The notes under the pieces: generated by a model
The model's input: only the letters and a program-made list of their open reading frames with translations
What the model was told of the DNA's origin: nothing
Databases searched by the model: none
Made by a program: the position numbers and the translations under genes
Assembly: GCF_018613875.1 (NCBI RefSeq)
Contig: NZ_JAGGPJ010000005.1
Location: 124,001-188,000, forward strand
DNA: 64,000 bases
From: Arthrobacter sp. ISL-28
Lineage (GTDB): Bacteria > Actinomycetota > Actinomycetes > Actinomycetales > Micrococcaceae
Reading direction: 5' to 3'
Shown: piece after piece, positions 18,027 to 28,976 of the stretch
Layout: every line of letters starts with the position of its first letter
How positions within the stretch are numbered: position 1 is the stretch's first letter

Positions 18027-18989
18027 CTAACGGACCTTGAATCCCCGGGTGTCCACGTTGAGCTCGTCGGAAGGCTTGCTGCGATCAAACTGTGAGACGC
18101 GGATCTCGTAGTTTCCCGGGGCGAGGTTGACGTTCACGCTGAACACTCCGGAGGCCTCGGCCTGTGCTGCCGCCGTGGCCTCGCCGTCCAGGTACTTCTC
18201 CTTGTCGCCGTTCTCCTGCACCTTCAGGATCTGCCAGCGGAGCTTGCCCCCGGGCACCGTGCTGCGGCCGTTGACCTTGACGCGGCCGTCGGCGACTTCG
18301 ACACCTTCCTGGGGGTCAATGATCCAGACCGGGGCCACCATTCCGGCGCTGCGCGCAATCGGGGCACCCAGCTTGACGTACTTGAACGCCTGGTAGTCGG
18401 TATGACCGTCCACCAGGATCACCACTTCAATCTGCTGACCGGCGTCGATCAGGCCGGAGCTCGCGCCGGCAGCCGTGGCGGTATACACGAGCTGCTGGAC
18501 GGCCCGCTGTGCCATGTCGGCGTCGAGATTGCTGTTGAAAGCATCGGCGGACACGTCCACGGTGATCACGTTCGTGCCCGAGATCGACGTCGCCAGGTTC
18601 TTGGGATTTTGCCAGGGTGTAAAGAAGTCGGGATCCAGAGGCGCCTCGGACATCATGGCCCTGAGCGCACTCGTGATCGGGTTTTCATCGTCCGGCACGT
18701 CCCGGAACTCCCGGTACAGGAAGACGTTGGCGTCGCTCCGGCCGATCCAGTAGACCGGAGCCTTGTTGGACGACTGCATCGTCTCCAAGGGGGCACTTGT
18801 GGTGGGAACACTGTCAGTTCCCGCTGCCTGCCGCGATTGGGCGGGGCCGTTCGTGGAGATTGCGGCTGGTTCAGGATCGGCGATGCACCCGGACAGGAGC
18901 AAAGCGGCAGGGAGCAGCCCGAGCGCTATCACGGAACGCATCCGCGCAGCTGCTTTCGGACCGGTTGATCCTGGCTTCCTGATGTCCAT
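18027..18989 (-). CDS. GerMN/Gmad2 domain lipoprotein
   Basis: 320 residues from ATG 18989, preceded by GGAAGGAG. The N-terminus has a signal with lipobox LLSGC; Cys35 would be lipidated, placing the protein outside the membrane. After a Ser/Thr/Ala linker comes a GerMN-like domain ('VYWIGRSDANVFLYREFRDVP', 'NVITVDVSADAFNSN', 'AVQQLVYTATA') and then a Gmad2 immunoglobulin-like domain ('VWIIDPQEGVEVADGRVKVNGRSTVPGG', 'FSVNVNLAPGNYEIRV'). These domains occur in spore-germination proteins but are common in non-sporing Actinobacteria as surface lipoproteins. Convergent with rsmE. Role unknown. Confidence 0.88.
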   Translation of the reverse strand: MDIRKPGSTGPKAAARMRSVIALGLLPAALLLSGCIADPEPAAISTNGPAQSRQAAGTDSVPTTSAPLETMQSSNKAPVYWIGRSDANVFLYREFRDVPDDENPITSALRAMMSEAPLDPDFFTPWQNPKNLATSISGTNVITVDVSADAFNSNLDADMAQRAVQQLVYTATAAGASSGLIDAGQQIEVVILVDGHTDYQAFKYVKLGAPIARSAGMVAPVWIIDPQEGVEVADGRVKVNGRSTVPGGKLRWQILKVQENGDKEKYLDGEATAAAQAEASGVFSVNVNLAPGNYEIRVSQFDRSKPSDELNVDTRGFKVR

Positions 18990-19327
18990 GCTCCTTCCAA
19001 AACCCGTGGGGTGCCCGCCAGACACGGCGTTTACTAGCCGCAGGCGGCGGCTGCGGGCAGGAGCAGCCGATGCCCAGCGACTCCATTTCCAGCATTACAC
19101 AAGGCCCAGGGGCCCAGTGCGCCTTTGGGCACCAGGGCCTGAACTGCAACGGGAACGATATGAGGCCGATACAAAGTTGATACCTAATTGCGGGAACACG
19201 TCACGGAAGAAGAGGCCGCCGGAGCTGCGCCAGACGGTGAGCGCAGGCGCGCGCTGGCGTAAGATGGAAGGACTCTGAAGAGTTTAATTTCGAACTGGAG
19301 GGAACCAGAGGCCTGCGGGCCGGCACC

Positions 19328-20416
19328 ATGACTGAATCAGCAAACGGAAAGCGCCGCCTCAACACCGGGGACCGCACCGCAGGTGAATTCCCGCATACCC
19401 TGCCCGGTATCCGGACGGAGGTGGTCATCTTCGACAACTCTGATCAGATGGTTCAAACCTTGGGAAGCCATGATGAGGCGCTGCGCTTCATCGAGGAGCA
19501 GTTCCCGACCGTAAGTTTCCATGTCCGAGGCAACGAGCTTTCGATCAGCGGACCTTCGGCCGACGTCCCGCGCATCATGCGGCTCCTCCACGAAGTGCGC
19601 GGTCTTGTGGCCCGCGGAACCGTGATCACGCCAGCCGTGCTCCAGCAGCTCGTCCTGCTGCTGCGCAGCCAGTCGCTGCAGAACCCGGTTGACGTGCTGA
19701 CCCACGACATCCTCTCCAGCCGCGGCAGGACCATCCGGCCCAAGACGCTGAACCAGAAGAACTACGTGGACGCCATCGATGCCAACACGGTGATCTTCGG
19801 AATCGGCCCGGCAGGCACAGGAAAGACCTATCTGGCGATGGCGAAGGCCGTGCAGGCGCTGCAGCAAAAGGAAGTCAGCCGGATCATCCTTACCCGTCCG
19901 GCCGTGGAAGCCGGTGAACGGCTCGGATTCCTGCCCGGCACGCTCAGCGACAAGATCGATCCCTACCTCAGGCCGCTGTACGACGCCCTGCACGACATGA
20001 TCGATCCGGAATCCATTCCGCGCCTCATGGCGGCGGGAACCATCGAGGTTGCGCCCCTTGCCTACATGCGGGGCCGCACGCTCAATGACGCCTTCATCAT
20101 TTTGGATGAGGCCCAGAACACCACACCCGAACAGATGAAGATGTTCCTGACCCGGCTTGGCTTCGGTTCCAAGATGGTGGTCACCGGCGACGTCACCCAG
20201 GTGGACCTGCCGTTCGGAACACGCTCGGGCCTCCGGATCGTCGAAGAGATCCTCCAGGGCATAGACGACGTCAATTTCACCGTTCTGGACGCCTCGGACG
20301 TCGTGCGCCACCGCCTAGTCGGAGACATCGTCAACGCCTACAGCATCTGGGACGAAGTACAGCGAAACCGGGTCAAGCATTCCGTGCCCCGGGAGAAGCG
20401 GGGACAACACGCATGA
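19328..20416 (+). CDS. phoH: PhoH-like ATPase
   Basis: 362 residues. N-terminal KH-like segment ('FIEEQFPTVSFHVRGNELSISG'), then a P-loop ATPase domain with Walker A GPAGTGKT (160-167) and Walker B FIILDEAQ (256-263). 'RPAVEAGERLGFLPG' and 'VTGDVTQVDLP' are further PhoH family marks. PhoH proteins are predicted RNA helicases or ATPases; linkage with ybeY and era suggests a role in rRNA or ribosome maturation. ATG start at 19328, stop overlapping the ybeY start (ATGA). First gene of the phoH-ybeY-corC-era operon. Confidence 0.95.
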   Translation: MTESANGKRRLNTGDRTAGEFPHTLPGIRTEVVIFDNSDQMVQTLGSHDEALRFIEEQFPTVSFHVRGNELSISGPSADVPRIMRLLHEVRGLVARGTVITPAVLQQLVLLLRSQSLQNPVDVLTHDILSSRGRTIRPKTLNQKNYVDAIDANTVIFGIGPAGTGKTYLAMAKAVQALQQKEVSRIILTRPAVEAGERLGFLPGTLSDKIDPYLRPLYDALHDMIDPESIPRLMAAGTIEVAPLAYMRGRTLNDAFIILDEAQNTTPEQMKMFLTRLGFGSKMVVTGDVTQVDLPFGTRSGLRIVEEILQGIDDVNFTVLDASDVVRHRLVGDIVNAYSIWDEVQRNRVKHSVPREKRGQHA

Positions 20417-20886
20417 GCATCGAAGTAAATAACGAATCCGGCGTCCAGGTGGACGAAGCAGAACTCGTGGCGCTGTCCCGGTTCATTTTCGAGCAGCTGT
20501 ATATCCATCCCCAGGCCGAGCTGTCCATCCTGCTGGTGGATGAACCCTCCATGGAAAAACTCCACATCGAGCTGATGGACGAACCCGGTTCCACGGATGT
20601 GCTCTCCGTCCCCATGGATGAACTCACGCCGGGGACGCCGGACAAGCCCACGCCCCAGGGGATGCTCGGCGACATCGCCATCTGCCCCCAGGTCGCCGAG
20701 GTCCAGGCGCGCAATGCAGGCCACTCCACCCAGGACGAAATGCTGCTGCTCACGACGCACGGGATCCTGCACCTGCTTGGCTACGACCACGCGGAACCGG
20801 AAGAAAAAGCAGAAATGTTCGGCCTGCAGCGTGAGCTGCTCGCGGCATTCACCGGCAAAGAAGCTCCGTCCGAGACCATCCAGTGA
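20413..20886 (+). CDS. ybeY: Endoribonuclease YbeY (rRNA maturation)
   Basis: 157 residues. The zinc site HGILHLLGYDH supplies H116, H120 and H126, the invariant YbeY motif; 'DVLSVPMDE' and 'LGDIAICPQVA' are also typical. YbeY takes part in 16S rRNA 3'-end processing and ribosome quality control. It overlaps phoH at its start and corC at its end (GTGA at 20883), indicating translational coupling. Confidence 0.96.
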   Translation: MSIEVNNESGVQVDEAELVALSRFIFEQLYIHPQAELSILLVDEPSMEKLHIELMDEPGSTDVLSVPMDELTPGTPDKPTPQGMLGDIAICPQVAEVQARNAGHSTQDEMLLLTTHGILHLLGYDHAEPEEKAEMFGLQRELLAAFTGKEAPSETIQ

Positions 20887-22226
20887 CATCCCTGCTCCTC
20901 GTCTGCATGGCGCTGGTGTTCCTTGCTGCCGCAGCGCTGCTGACGGCTGCGGAAGCGGCGTTCAGTTTCCTTCCGCGGCATGATGCCGAACAGGCACTCC
21001 TGAAGAGCCGCGGCACCGCGCTCCGCCGGATCCTCGACCAGCCCATGACGCACATGCGCGCCCTCCGGTTCTGGCGAATCTGGTTTGAAACAGCGTCCGC
21101 GGTTGCTGTGGCCGTGCTTTTCTACAGCCTGCTGGACAACGTGTGGCTTGCCGGCCTTGCGGCGACAGGCATCATGGCTGTCCTGGGTTTCGTGATAGTC
21201 GGCGTCTCACCGCGCCAGCTGGGCCGTTCCCATTCAGCCGGAGTCGTGCTGTATTCAGCATCGCTGATCCGGTTCCTCGCCTGGGTCCTTGGTCCCATTC
21301 CGGGCTGGCTCGTCCGGCTCGGCAGCGCCGTGGCCCCCGGCGCGCCCGGCGGCGACGAGGCATTCTTCAGCGAGGAAGAGTTCCGTGAACTCGTGGACCG
21401 GGCCACCGAATCGGACATGATCGAGGACAACGAAGCCGAACTCATCCAGTCCGTCTTCGACTTCGGGGAAACGTTGGTCCGCGCAGTGATGGTTCCCCGC
21501 ACGGACATCCTGAGCATTGACGCCGGCTCGAGCCTGCACCGCGCCATGTCGCTGTTCCTCCGCTCCGGCTACTCGCGGATTCCGGTCATCGGAGAAAATA
21601 CGGACCAGATCCTCGGGATCGTCTACCTCAAGGACGTGGCTGCCACGCTCCACGGCCTGGGCCCGGATGAAGAACCGCCGCTGGTGGACGCCTTGGCGCG
21701 CGAGGTCCGCTACGTCCCGGACTCCAAGTCCGTCAGCGACCTGCTGCGGGAGCTGCAGAAAGAGTCAACGCACGTCGCTATCGTCATTGACGAGTACGGG
21801 GGAACGGCGGGCCTGGTCACGCTTGAAGACCTGATCGAAGAGCTCGTCGGCGAGATCGTGGATGAATACGACACCGAAAGCGCCGAAGCGGTGGACCTGG
21901 GGGATGGCACCTACCGGGTGAGTGCCCGGATGAGCATCGACGACCTAGGTGAACTCTTCGACCTCGAGCTCGACGACGACGAAGTGGACACCGTGGGCGG
22001 ACTGCTCGCCAAGGCGCTGGGCCGCGTACCGATCGTCGGCAGCGCCGTGGAAGTCGACGGCGTCTCGCTCCGGGCCGATCGGCTGGAAGGCCGCCGAAAC
22101 CGCGTCAGCCACATTATTGCGGCGCCCGTTCCAAAGGGCGACGTTCAGGACAATACTGACCTTGAAGACCTTCTCGACGAGGCACAACAATTGCAACAGG
22201 GAGTTCCACGTGAGCAAGCAGAATAA
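20883..22226 (+). CDS. Hemolysin-family CNNM/CBS membrane protein (CorC/HlyC type)
   Basis: 447 residues. The N-terminal DUF21/CNNM membrane domain has about four helices, with 'LTAAEAAFSFLPRHDAEQAL' near the start. Then come 'RAVMVPRTDILSIDAGSSL' leading into two CBS domains ('GYSRIPVIGENTDQILGIVYLKDV', 'VAIVIDEYGGTAGLVTLEDLIEELVGEIVDEYD') and a C-terminal CorC_HlyC transporter-associated domain. Such proteins are linked to divalent cation (Mg/Co) efflux; 'hemolysin' is a historical label. Lies in the phoH-ybeY-era operon and overlaps era by 17 bp. Confidence 0.93.
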   Translation: MTSLLLVCMALVFLAAAALLTAAEAAFSFLPRHDAEQALLKSRGTALRRILDQPMTHMRALRFWRIWFETASAVAVAVLFYSLLDNVWLAGLAATGIMAVLGFVIVGVSPRQLGRSHSAGVVLYSASLIRFLAWVLGPIPGWLVRLGSAVAPGAPGGDEAFFSEEEFRELVDRATESDMIEDNEAELIQSVFDFGETLVRAVMVPRTDILSIDAGSSLHRAMSLFLRSGYSRIPVIGENTDQILGIVYLKDVAATLHGLGPDEEPPLVDALAREVRYVPDSKSVSDLLRELQKESTHVAIVIDEYGGTAGLVTLEDLIEELVGEIVDEYDTESAEAVDLGDGTYRVSARMSIDDLGELFDLELDDDEVDTVGGLLAKALGRVPIVGSAVEVDGVSLRADRLEGRRNRVSHIIAAPVPKGDVQDNTDLEDLLDEAQQLQQGVPREQAE

Positions 22227-23169
22227 GGCCGACGGCGGCGCACCCTTCGGCGGTTTCCACGCCGGGTTCTCGGTTCTGGTGGGCCGGCCGAATGCCGGAA
22301 AATCAACGCTGACCAACGCCCTGGTAGGCAAGAAAGTTGCCATCACCTCCGCCAAGCCGCAGACCACCCGCCACACCATCCGGGGCATCGTTCACCGGGA
22401 GGACGCCCAGCTGATCCTCGTCGATACCCCGGGTCTGCACCGGCCCCGGACGCTGCTCGGGAAACGGCTCAACGACCTCGTTGCCGATACGCTCGCCGAA
22501 GTGGATGCAATCGGCTTCTGCCTTCCTGCCAACGAAAAGATCGGTCCCGGCGACAAGTTCATTGCGGCACAGCTCGCAGCCGTGGGACGCAAGCCGGTGA
22601 TAGCCATCGTCACCAAGGCTGACCTCGTCGACCGGCAGGCACTGACGGAACAGCTACTCGCCGTCGCCGCCCTGGGCCGGGAAGTGTTCGGCGAAGAAGG
22701 CTGGAAGGACATCGTGCCGGTCTCGGCGACGGACGGTTTCCAGGTAAGCACCGTGGCGGATGTGCTGATCAGCCACATGCCGCCGTCGCCTCCGCTGTAC
22801 CCGGACGGCGAGCTGACCGATGAGCCGGAAGCCGTTATGGTGGCCGAGCTCATCCGCGAGGCCGCACTGGAAGGCGTCCGCGACGAGCTTCCCCACTCGC
22901 TGGCCGTCGTCGTTGACGAGATCGTGCCGCGGGAAGGACGGGCCGAGGACAACCAGCTCCTCGATGTCCGGGTGAATCTCTACGTGGAGCGGCCCTCCCA
23001 AAAGGCGATCATCATCGGCAAGGGAGGCAGCCGGCTCAGGGAGGTCGGGACCAACGCCCGCAAAGGCATTGAAGCCCTGCTCGGCACGCGCATCTACCTC
23101 GATCTTCACGTGAAGGTCGCCAAGGACTGGCAGCGCGATCCGAAGCAACTGATAAAGCTGGGTTTCTAG
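22210..23169 (+). CDS. era: GTPase Era
   Basis: 319 residues from GTG 22210, with CAGGGAG upstream; the frame is open further left but that part is antisensical to the corC reading. G1 GRPNAGKST (25-33), G2 'KPQTTRHTIRGI', G3 DTPG, G4 TKAD. The C-terminal KH domain has 'QKAIIIGKGGSRLREVGTNARKGIEALLG'. Era binds the 3' end of 16S rRNA during 30S assembly. Last gene of the operon, followed by a hairpin at 23184. Confidence 0.97.
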   Translation: MSKQNKADGGAPFGGFHAGFSVLVGRPNAGKSTLTNALVGKKVAITSAKPQTTRHTIRGIVHREDAQLILVDTPGLHRPRTLLGKRLNDLVADTLAEVDAIGFCLPANEKIGPGDKFIAAQLAAVGRKPVIAIVTKADLVDRQALTEQLLAVAALGREVFGEEGWKDIVPVSATDGFQVSTVADVLISHMPPSPPLYPDGELTDEPEAVMVAELIREAALEGVRDELPHSLAVVVDEIVPREGRAEDNQLLDVRVNLYVERPSQKAIIIGKGGSRLREVGTNARKGIEALLGTRIYLDLHVKVAKDWQRDPKQLIKLGF

Positions 23170-23183
23170 CCGCCCAGGTTGCT

Positions 23184-23207
23184 GACCGGCGCGCTCCCGC
23201 GCCGGTC
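23184..23207 (+). terminator. Hairpin after era
   Basis: Perfect 10-bp stem (GACCGGCGCG / CGCGCCGGTC) with a 4-nt loop, 15 bp past the era stop. There is no T-tract, so termination strength is uncertain. Confidence 0.6.
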
Positions 23208-23284
23208 CGAGGCACGCTTCCGGCGTTTTCCCAGCCTCGGCGACTAAAATAAGGCGGATTTCGTTTTTAGAGGAAGGTCACCCT

Positions 23285-24874
23285 GTGGTGCTACGCCGCG
23301 ACAACCGCGCACCGGGGCCGGGCAAACCTGCCCGGCCCGAGCCAGCTGCCCGGCATGCCGAAGACGCCCGAGTGGGCGCTGCCCGGCATTTGAACATGCG
23401 CCACATGCCTGTGTGGCTGAAAGTTACTACCGCCGTCGTTTCCGTTGTCCTGATCGGCGGCCTGGCCTTCGCGGGCTACTGGTACATCAGGCTGCAGTCC
23501 AACATTTCCTCGTCCGCTCTCGGGGCCGGCAACAGCCGGACCGACAACGTGGACGATGCCACCGGCAGGCTGCAGATCCTGATCCTGGGTTCCGATACCC
23601 GCGACGGCAAGAATTCAAATTACGGAAGTGCCGAGGATTCAAACGGCTACGGCAACTCCGACGTCATGATGCTCATGGACATCTCGGAGGACAACAAACG
23701 CGTCAGCGTCGTCAGTTTCCCCCGCGACCTGCTGGTGGACATCCCCAAATGCACCGATCAGAAGACCGGCAAGCAATTCCCGGCCCGCAGCGACGTCATG
23801 ATCAATGAGGCCATGAGCGAAGCGGGCATCGGCTGCGCCGTCGATACCGTGAACAAGCTGACCGGCCTTGAGGTGGACCACTTCATGATGGCCGACTTCA
23901 ACGCCGTCAAGGAGTTGTCCAACGCCGTGGGCGGCGTGGAGGTCTGCATCAGTGACGCCGTCTACGATCCTGACTCCCGCCTGAAGCTGCCCAAGGGCAA
24001 CTCCCAGGTCCAGGGTGAGCAAGCCCTCGCATTCCTGCGTACCCGCCACGCCTTCGGCGACGGCGGAGACCTCGGCCGCATCAAGGCCCAGCAGGGGTTC
24101 CTGTCCGCCCTCACCCGGAAGATCAAGGACGACGGCACCCTCTCGGATCCGGTGAAGATGCTCAACATCGCCGACGTCGTGACCAAGAACCTCACGGTCG
24201 ACGACGGGCTCTCCTCTGTGCCGGCCCTGATCACCATAGGCAACCGGCTCAAGACTATCGACGTCGGCAAGGTGGCCTTCGTGGCGGTGCCGACCGTTCC
24301 GGCCGCCAGTGACCCGAACAGGCTTGATCCGGCGGAGCCGGCGGCCTCACAGCTTTTCGCCGCGCTCAAGAAGGACGTCGACCTGACCGATCCGGAAGGG
24401 AAACAGAAACCGTCACCGTCACCGTCGGCGACGCCTGGCACCAGCGCCCCGCCGTCCGCGGCGCCCAAGCCGACCACGCCGGCAGCGCCGTACGACAAGT
24501 CCCTGCAGCCGGTGACCGTGGTCAACGGCACCGCAGTCCCCACCAGGAGCCAGGAGATTGTCGAGGCGCTGGTCGCGGCCGACTTCACCCAGGTGGGACA
24601 GTTCGAGGACGCGCCCACGCCCAAGACCATGGTCTATTACGGTCCTGACTTCGCCGATGTGGCAGCCGACGTTGCGAAGCTCTTCGGCATCCCGGCCGCC
24701 CAGGTAGCACCGTCGCCGGGGATCTCGGGAGTCCAGCTCTATCTTGGTGCTGACTTCGTCTCGGGCTCCAAGTTCGGCAAGACAACGGTTCCGAAGGACA
24801 TCGTCAACCAGACGGCAAAGGACGCAACCTGCCAGACGGCCAATCCTGAACTGATCGTTCAGGACGCGGGCTGA
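23285..24874 (+). CDS. LytR-CpsA-Psr (LCP) family cell-wall ligase
   Basis: 529 residues, GTG start at 23285 with AGAGGAAGG upstream. Cytoplasmic basic N-terminus, one membrane helix (about 43-67), then the LCP domain with 'ILILGSDTRDG', 'NSDVMMLMDISEDNKRVSVVSFPRDLLVDIP', 'AMSEAGIGCAVDTVNKLTGLEVDHFMMADFNAVKELSNAVGGVEVCI' and 'ALAFLRTRHAFGDGGDLGRIKAQQGFL'. The conserved Asp and Arg residues for pyrophosphate-lipid binding are present. A Pro/Ser linker (~370-400) leads to a LytR_C domain. LCP enzymes attach teichoic acids or glycans to peptidoglycan. Convergent with the M13 peptidase gene. Confidence 0.94.
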   Translation: MVLRRDNRAPGPGKPARPEPAARHAEDARVGAARHLNMRHMPVWLKVTTAVVSVVLIGGLAFAGYWYIRLQSNISSSALGAGNSRTDNVDDATGRLQILILGSDTRDGKNSNYGSAEDSNGYGNSDVMMLMDISEDNKRVSVVSFPRDLLVDIPKCTDQKTGKQFPARSDVMINEAMSEAGIGCAVDTVNKLTGLEVDHFMMADFNAVKELSNAVGGVEVCISDAVYDPDSRLKLPKGNSQVQGEQALAFLRTRHAFGDGGDLGRIKAQQGFLSALTRKIKDDGTLSDPVKMLNIADVVTKNLTVDDGLSSVPALITIGNRLKTIDVGKVAFVAVPTVPAASDPNRLDPAEPAASQLFAALKKDVDLTDPEGKQKPSPSPSATPGTSAPPSAAPKPTTPAAPYDKSLQPVTVVNGTAVPTRSQEIVEALVAADFTQVGQFEDAPTPKTMVYYGPDFADVAADVAKLFGIPAAQVAPSPGISGVQLYLGADFVSGSKFGKTTVPKDIVNQTAKDATCQTANPELIVQDAG

Positions 24875-24898
24875 GGGGCGAATCTCCCGCAAAGGTGA

Positions 24899-24934
24899 AT
24901 GCCGGGCCAACCACATGGTTGGCCCGGCATTTTT
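24899..24934. terminator. Bidirectional intrinsic terminator
   Basis: Perfect 14-bp stem (ATGCCGGGCCAACC / GGTTGGCCCGGCAT) with a 4-nt loop and TTTT on the plus strand, placed between the convergent LCP and M13 peptidase genes. Confidence 0.9.
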
Positions 24935-24941
24935 GGCGTTG

Positions 24942-26894
24942 TTACCAGATGCTGACGCGTTCCTCCGGCGGCATCCACATTCCGTCCTCTTCGGAGACGC
25001 CGAACGCGGCATGGAAGGAATCCAGGTTCCTGGCGATGGCGTTCGTGCGGAACTCGTTGGGGGAATGCGGGTCTGTGGCAAGGCGCCGGATGGCTTCCTC
25101 GGAGCGGATGACCTGGCGCCAGCCGGCGGCCCAGGAGGCAAAGAACCGCTGTTCGCCCGTCAGGCCGTCCAGTACCGGCGGTTCCTGCCCGTTGAGGCTG
25201 AGGCGGTAGGCCTTGTAGGCGATGGTGAGCCCGCCGAGGTCGCCGATGTTCTCCCCGAGTGTCAGCCTCCCGTTGACGGTGTGGCCGGGTGCCGCGGAGG
25301 GGGAGAGGACGTCGTACTGGTCCACGAGCCGGCTCGTCAGCGCCTCGAAGGCCTTGCGGTCGTCCTCCGTCCACCAGTTCCGAAGCTCACCCGTGCCGTC
25401 GAACTGGGAGCCCTGGTCATCGAAGCCGTGTCCGATCTCGTGCCCGATGACCGCTCCGATTCCACCGTAGTTGACGGCGTCGTCAGCGTCCGCGGTGAAG
25501 AACGGCGGCTGGAGGATGGCCGCAGGGAAGACGACCTCGTTCAGCATTGGGTGATAATACGCATTGACCGTCTGCGGGGTCATGAGCCACTTGTTCAGGT
25601 CCACGGGCTTGCCCACCTCATCGAGGTGGCGGTCGACGTCGGCGTTGTGGGCGCGTTCAACGTTACCGAGCAGGTCGGAGGGATCAATCGTGACAGCCGA
25701 GTAATCGATCCACTCGTCGGGGTAGCCGATCTTGGCGCGGAAGGCACCCAGTTTGCGCAGTGCCTCGCCCTTGGTGTCTTCACCCATCCATGTGAGGCCG
25801 GTGATGCTCTGCCGGTAGGCCTCGATCAGGTTGTCCACGAGGGTCTGCATCCGTGCCTTGTGGGTCTCCGGGAAGTGCCGGGCAACGTAGATTTGGCCGA
25901 CTGCTTCGCCGAGCGCTGCCTCAACGACGGCGACTCCCCGCTTCCAGCGGTCCTTGTTCCGGGGCGTACCGCTGATTTTAGTGCCGTAGAACGAGAAGTT
26001 CGTGTCGACGAAGGCCGAGGACAGGTAGGGGGCTGCAGAGTTAATGACCCGCAGGGCCAGCCACTCCTGCCACACGGGCAGGGACTCCGAGACCAGCAGG
26101 GCCGCGGCGCCGGCGAAAAAGTCCGGCGTGCTGACCACGATCTCCTGGCGCTTGTCCGGGACGATGTCCGCTGCCTCGAACCAGGTGTTCAGCAGCGGGA
26201 ACAGTTCACTGGCCTGGTCCGCCGACTTCAGGTTGTACGTCTTCTGGGGGTCCCGCAGCGTGACGTTGTCCCAGTGGTGCGACGCGAGTGCGGTTTCCAA
26301 GGCAACCACCCGGGCCGCTGCGCCCTCCGGGTCGGCGAGGCCGGCCATGCCGAACATGGTGCCCACGTACTCCCGGTAGGCCTGCACCATGGGCGCGAAT
26401 TTCTCTTCGCGGTAGTAGGACTCGTCAGGCAGCCCCAGTCCGCCCTGGCCCGTGTACAGCAGGACGCGTTCGGGGTTGCCCGCATCCGGCGCGGGGTAAA
26501 TATAGAACAGGCCGGACACGTCCGCGCGGAACAGGCGGCCGACCAGTGCGATCAGCTCGTGGACAGAGGAGGTGGCGAAGACCTCATCGAGCCGGGCACG
26601 GATCGGGTCCATGCCCTTGGCCTCGATGGCCGCCTCGTCCATGAAGCTGTTGTAGAGGTCGCCGATCTTGCGCTCGATACCGGTGGCCGCCGCCCCCTTG
26701 CCGGCGGCTTCCTCAATGATCTCCCGGACCGCGAGCTCCGCGCCGTCGCGAAGGGCGGTGAACGTTCCTTCCAGGGGGCGGTCGTCCGGGATCGTCGTGC
26801 TCTTGAGCCATGCCCCGTTCACATGCTGGTACAGGTCGTCCTGCGGCCTGACGCTGTGGTCGATATTTGACAGGGCGATCCCCGAATGTGGCAC
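24942..26894 (-). CDS. M13-family (neprilysin-like) zinc metallopeptidase
   Basis: 650 residues from GTG 26894, chosen because GGAG lies just upstream; a longer start at 26951 is possible. No signal peptide, so probably cytoplasmic. The zinc motif HEIGH is at about 485-489 in 'GAVIGHEIGHGFDDQGSQFDG', with the third ligand in 'GENIGDLGGL', and substrate-binding 'VNAYYHPMLNEVVFPAAILQPPFF'. The N-terminal M13 domain starts 'RPQDDLYQHVNGAWL'. The family cleaves oligopeptides. Divergent from leuA. Nothing is missing for activity. Confidence 0.95.
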   Translation of the reverse strand: MPHSGIALSNIDHSVRPQDDLYQHVNGAWLKSTTIPDDRPLEGTFTALRDGAELAVREIIEEAAGKGAAATGIERKIGDLYNSFMDEAAIEAKGMDPIRARLDEVFATSSVHELIALVGRLFRADVSGLFYIYPAPDAGNPERVLLYTGQGGLGLPDESYYREEKFAPMVQAYREYVGTMFGMAGLADPEGAAARVVALETALASHHWDNVTLRDPQKTYNLKSADQASELFPLLNTWFEAADIVPDKRQEIVVSTPDFFAGAAALLVSESLPVWQEWLALRVINSAAPYLSSAFVDTNFSFYGTKISGTPRNKDRWKRGVAVVEAALGEAVGQIYVARHFPETHKARMQTLVDNLIEAYRQSITGLTWMGEDTKGEALRKLGAFRAKIGYPDEWIDYSAVTIDPSDLLGNVERAHNADVDRHLDEVGKPVDLNKWLMTPQTVNAYYHPMLNEVVFPAAILQPPFFTADADDAVNYGGIGAVIGHEIGHGFDDQGSQFDGTGELRNWWTEDDRKAFEALTSRLVDQYDVLSPSAAPGHTVNGRLTLGENIGDLGGLTIAYKAYRLSLNGQEPPVLDGLTGEQRFFASWAAGWRQVIRSEEAIRRLATDPHSPNEFRTNAIARNLDSFHAAFGVSEEDGMWMPPEERVSIW

Positions 26895-27007
26895 AGAAGC
26901 TCCTTCGATGACGGGCTGCTGCCGGCGCTGGCACCGGTGCAGCGTCTGCATGGTGGACGTTGCTGGAGGTGTTGCTCCTTCATCTTACGCACCCGTGTTA
27001 CTGTGAA

Positions 27008-27064
27008 ATGGTGCGTGCAGAGCTCCTTCTCCTTAGCTGCCGCGGCGAGGCCTCAGCGATCTAG
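27008..27064 (+). CDS. Putative leuA leader peptide (attenuator)
   Basis: An 18-codon open frame (ATG GTG CGT GCA GAG, then CTC CTT CTC CTT, then AGC TGC CGC GGC GAG..., TAG) ending 81 bp before leuA. Four consecutive leucine codons in a tiny ORF immediately before 2-isopropylmalate synthase is the classical sign of leucine-dependent attenuation: ribosome stalling at low Leu-tRNA would switch the downstream RNA fold. No clear Shine-Dalgarno is visible. Comparative work has proposed leader-peptide control of leuA in Actinobacteria. The alternative RNA structures were not computed here. Confidence 0.75.
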   Translation: MVRAELLLLSCRGEASAI

Positions 27065-28885
<1,821 letters not shown>

Positions 28886-28893
28886 CCGTCCTC

Positions 28894-28931
28894 GCAGGTG
28901 CGCCGACGGCTCCGGGCGGCGGCGCACCTGC
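28894..28931 (+). terminator. Hairpin between leuA and recO
   Basis: Perfect 11-bp outer stem (GCAGGTGCGCC / GGCGCACCTGC) around a 16-nt GC-rich loop, just after the leuA stop. No T-run, so it may attenuate rather than fully stop transcription into recO. Confidence 0.55.
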
Positions 28932-28976
28932 AACCCGGAAAGCGGGGATTTCCCGCAGACAGTGCGAAGATTAAGC

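Noticed and set aside
24915..26870. 650-residue plus-strand frame antisense to the M13 peptidase
   Set aside because: No recognisable domain; the minus-strand reading has a complete M13 family sequence with HEIGH motif.
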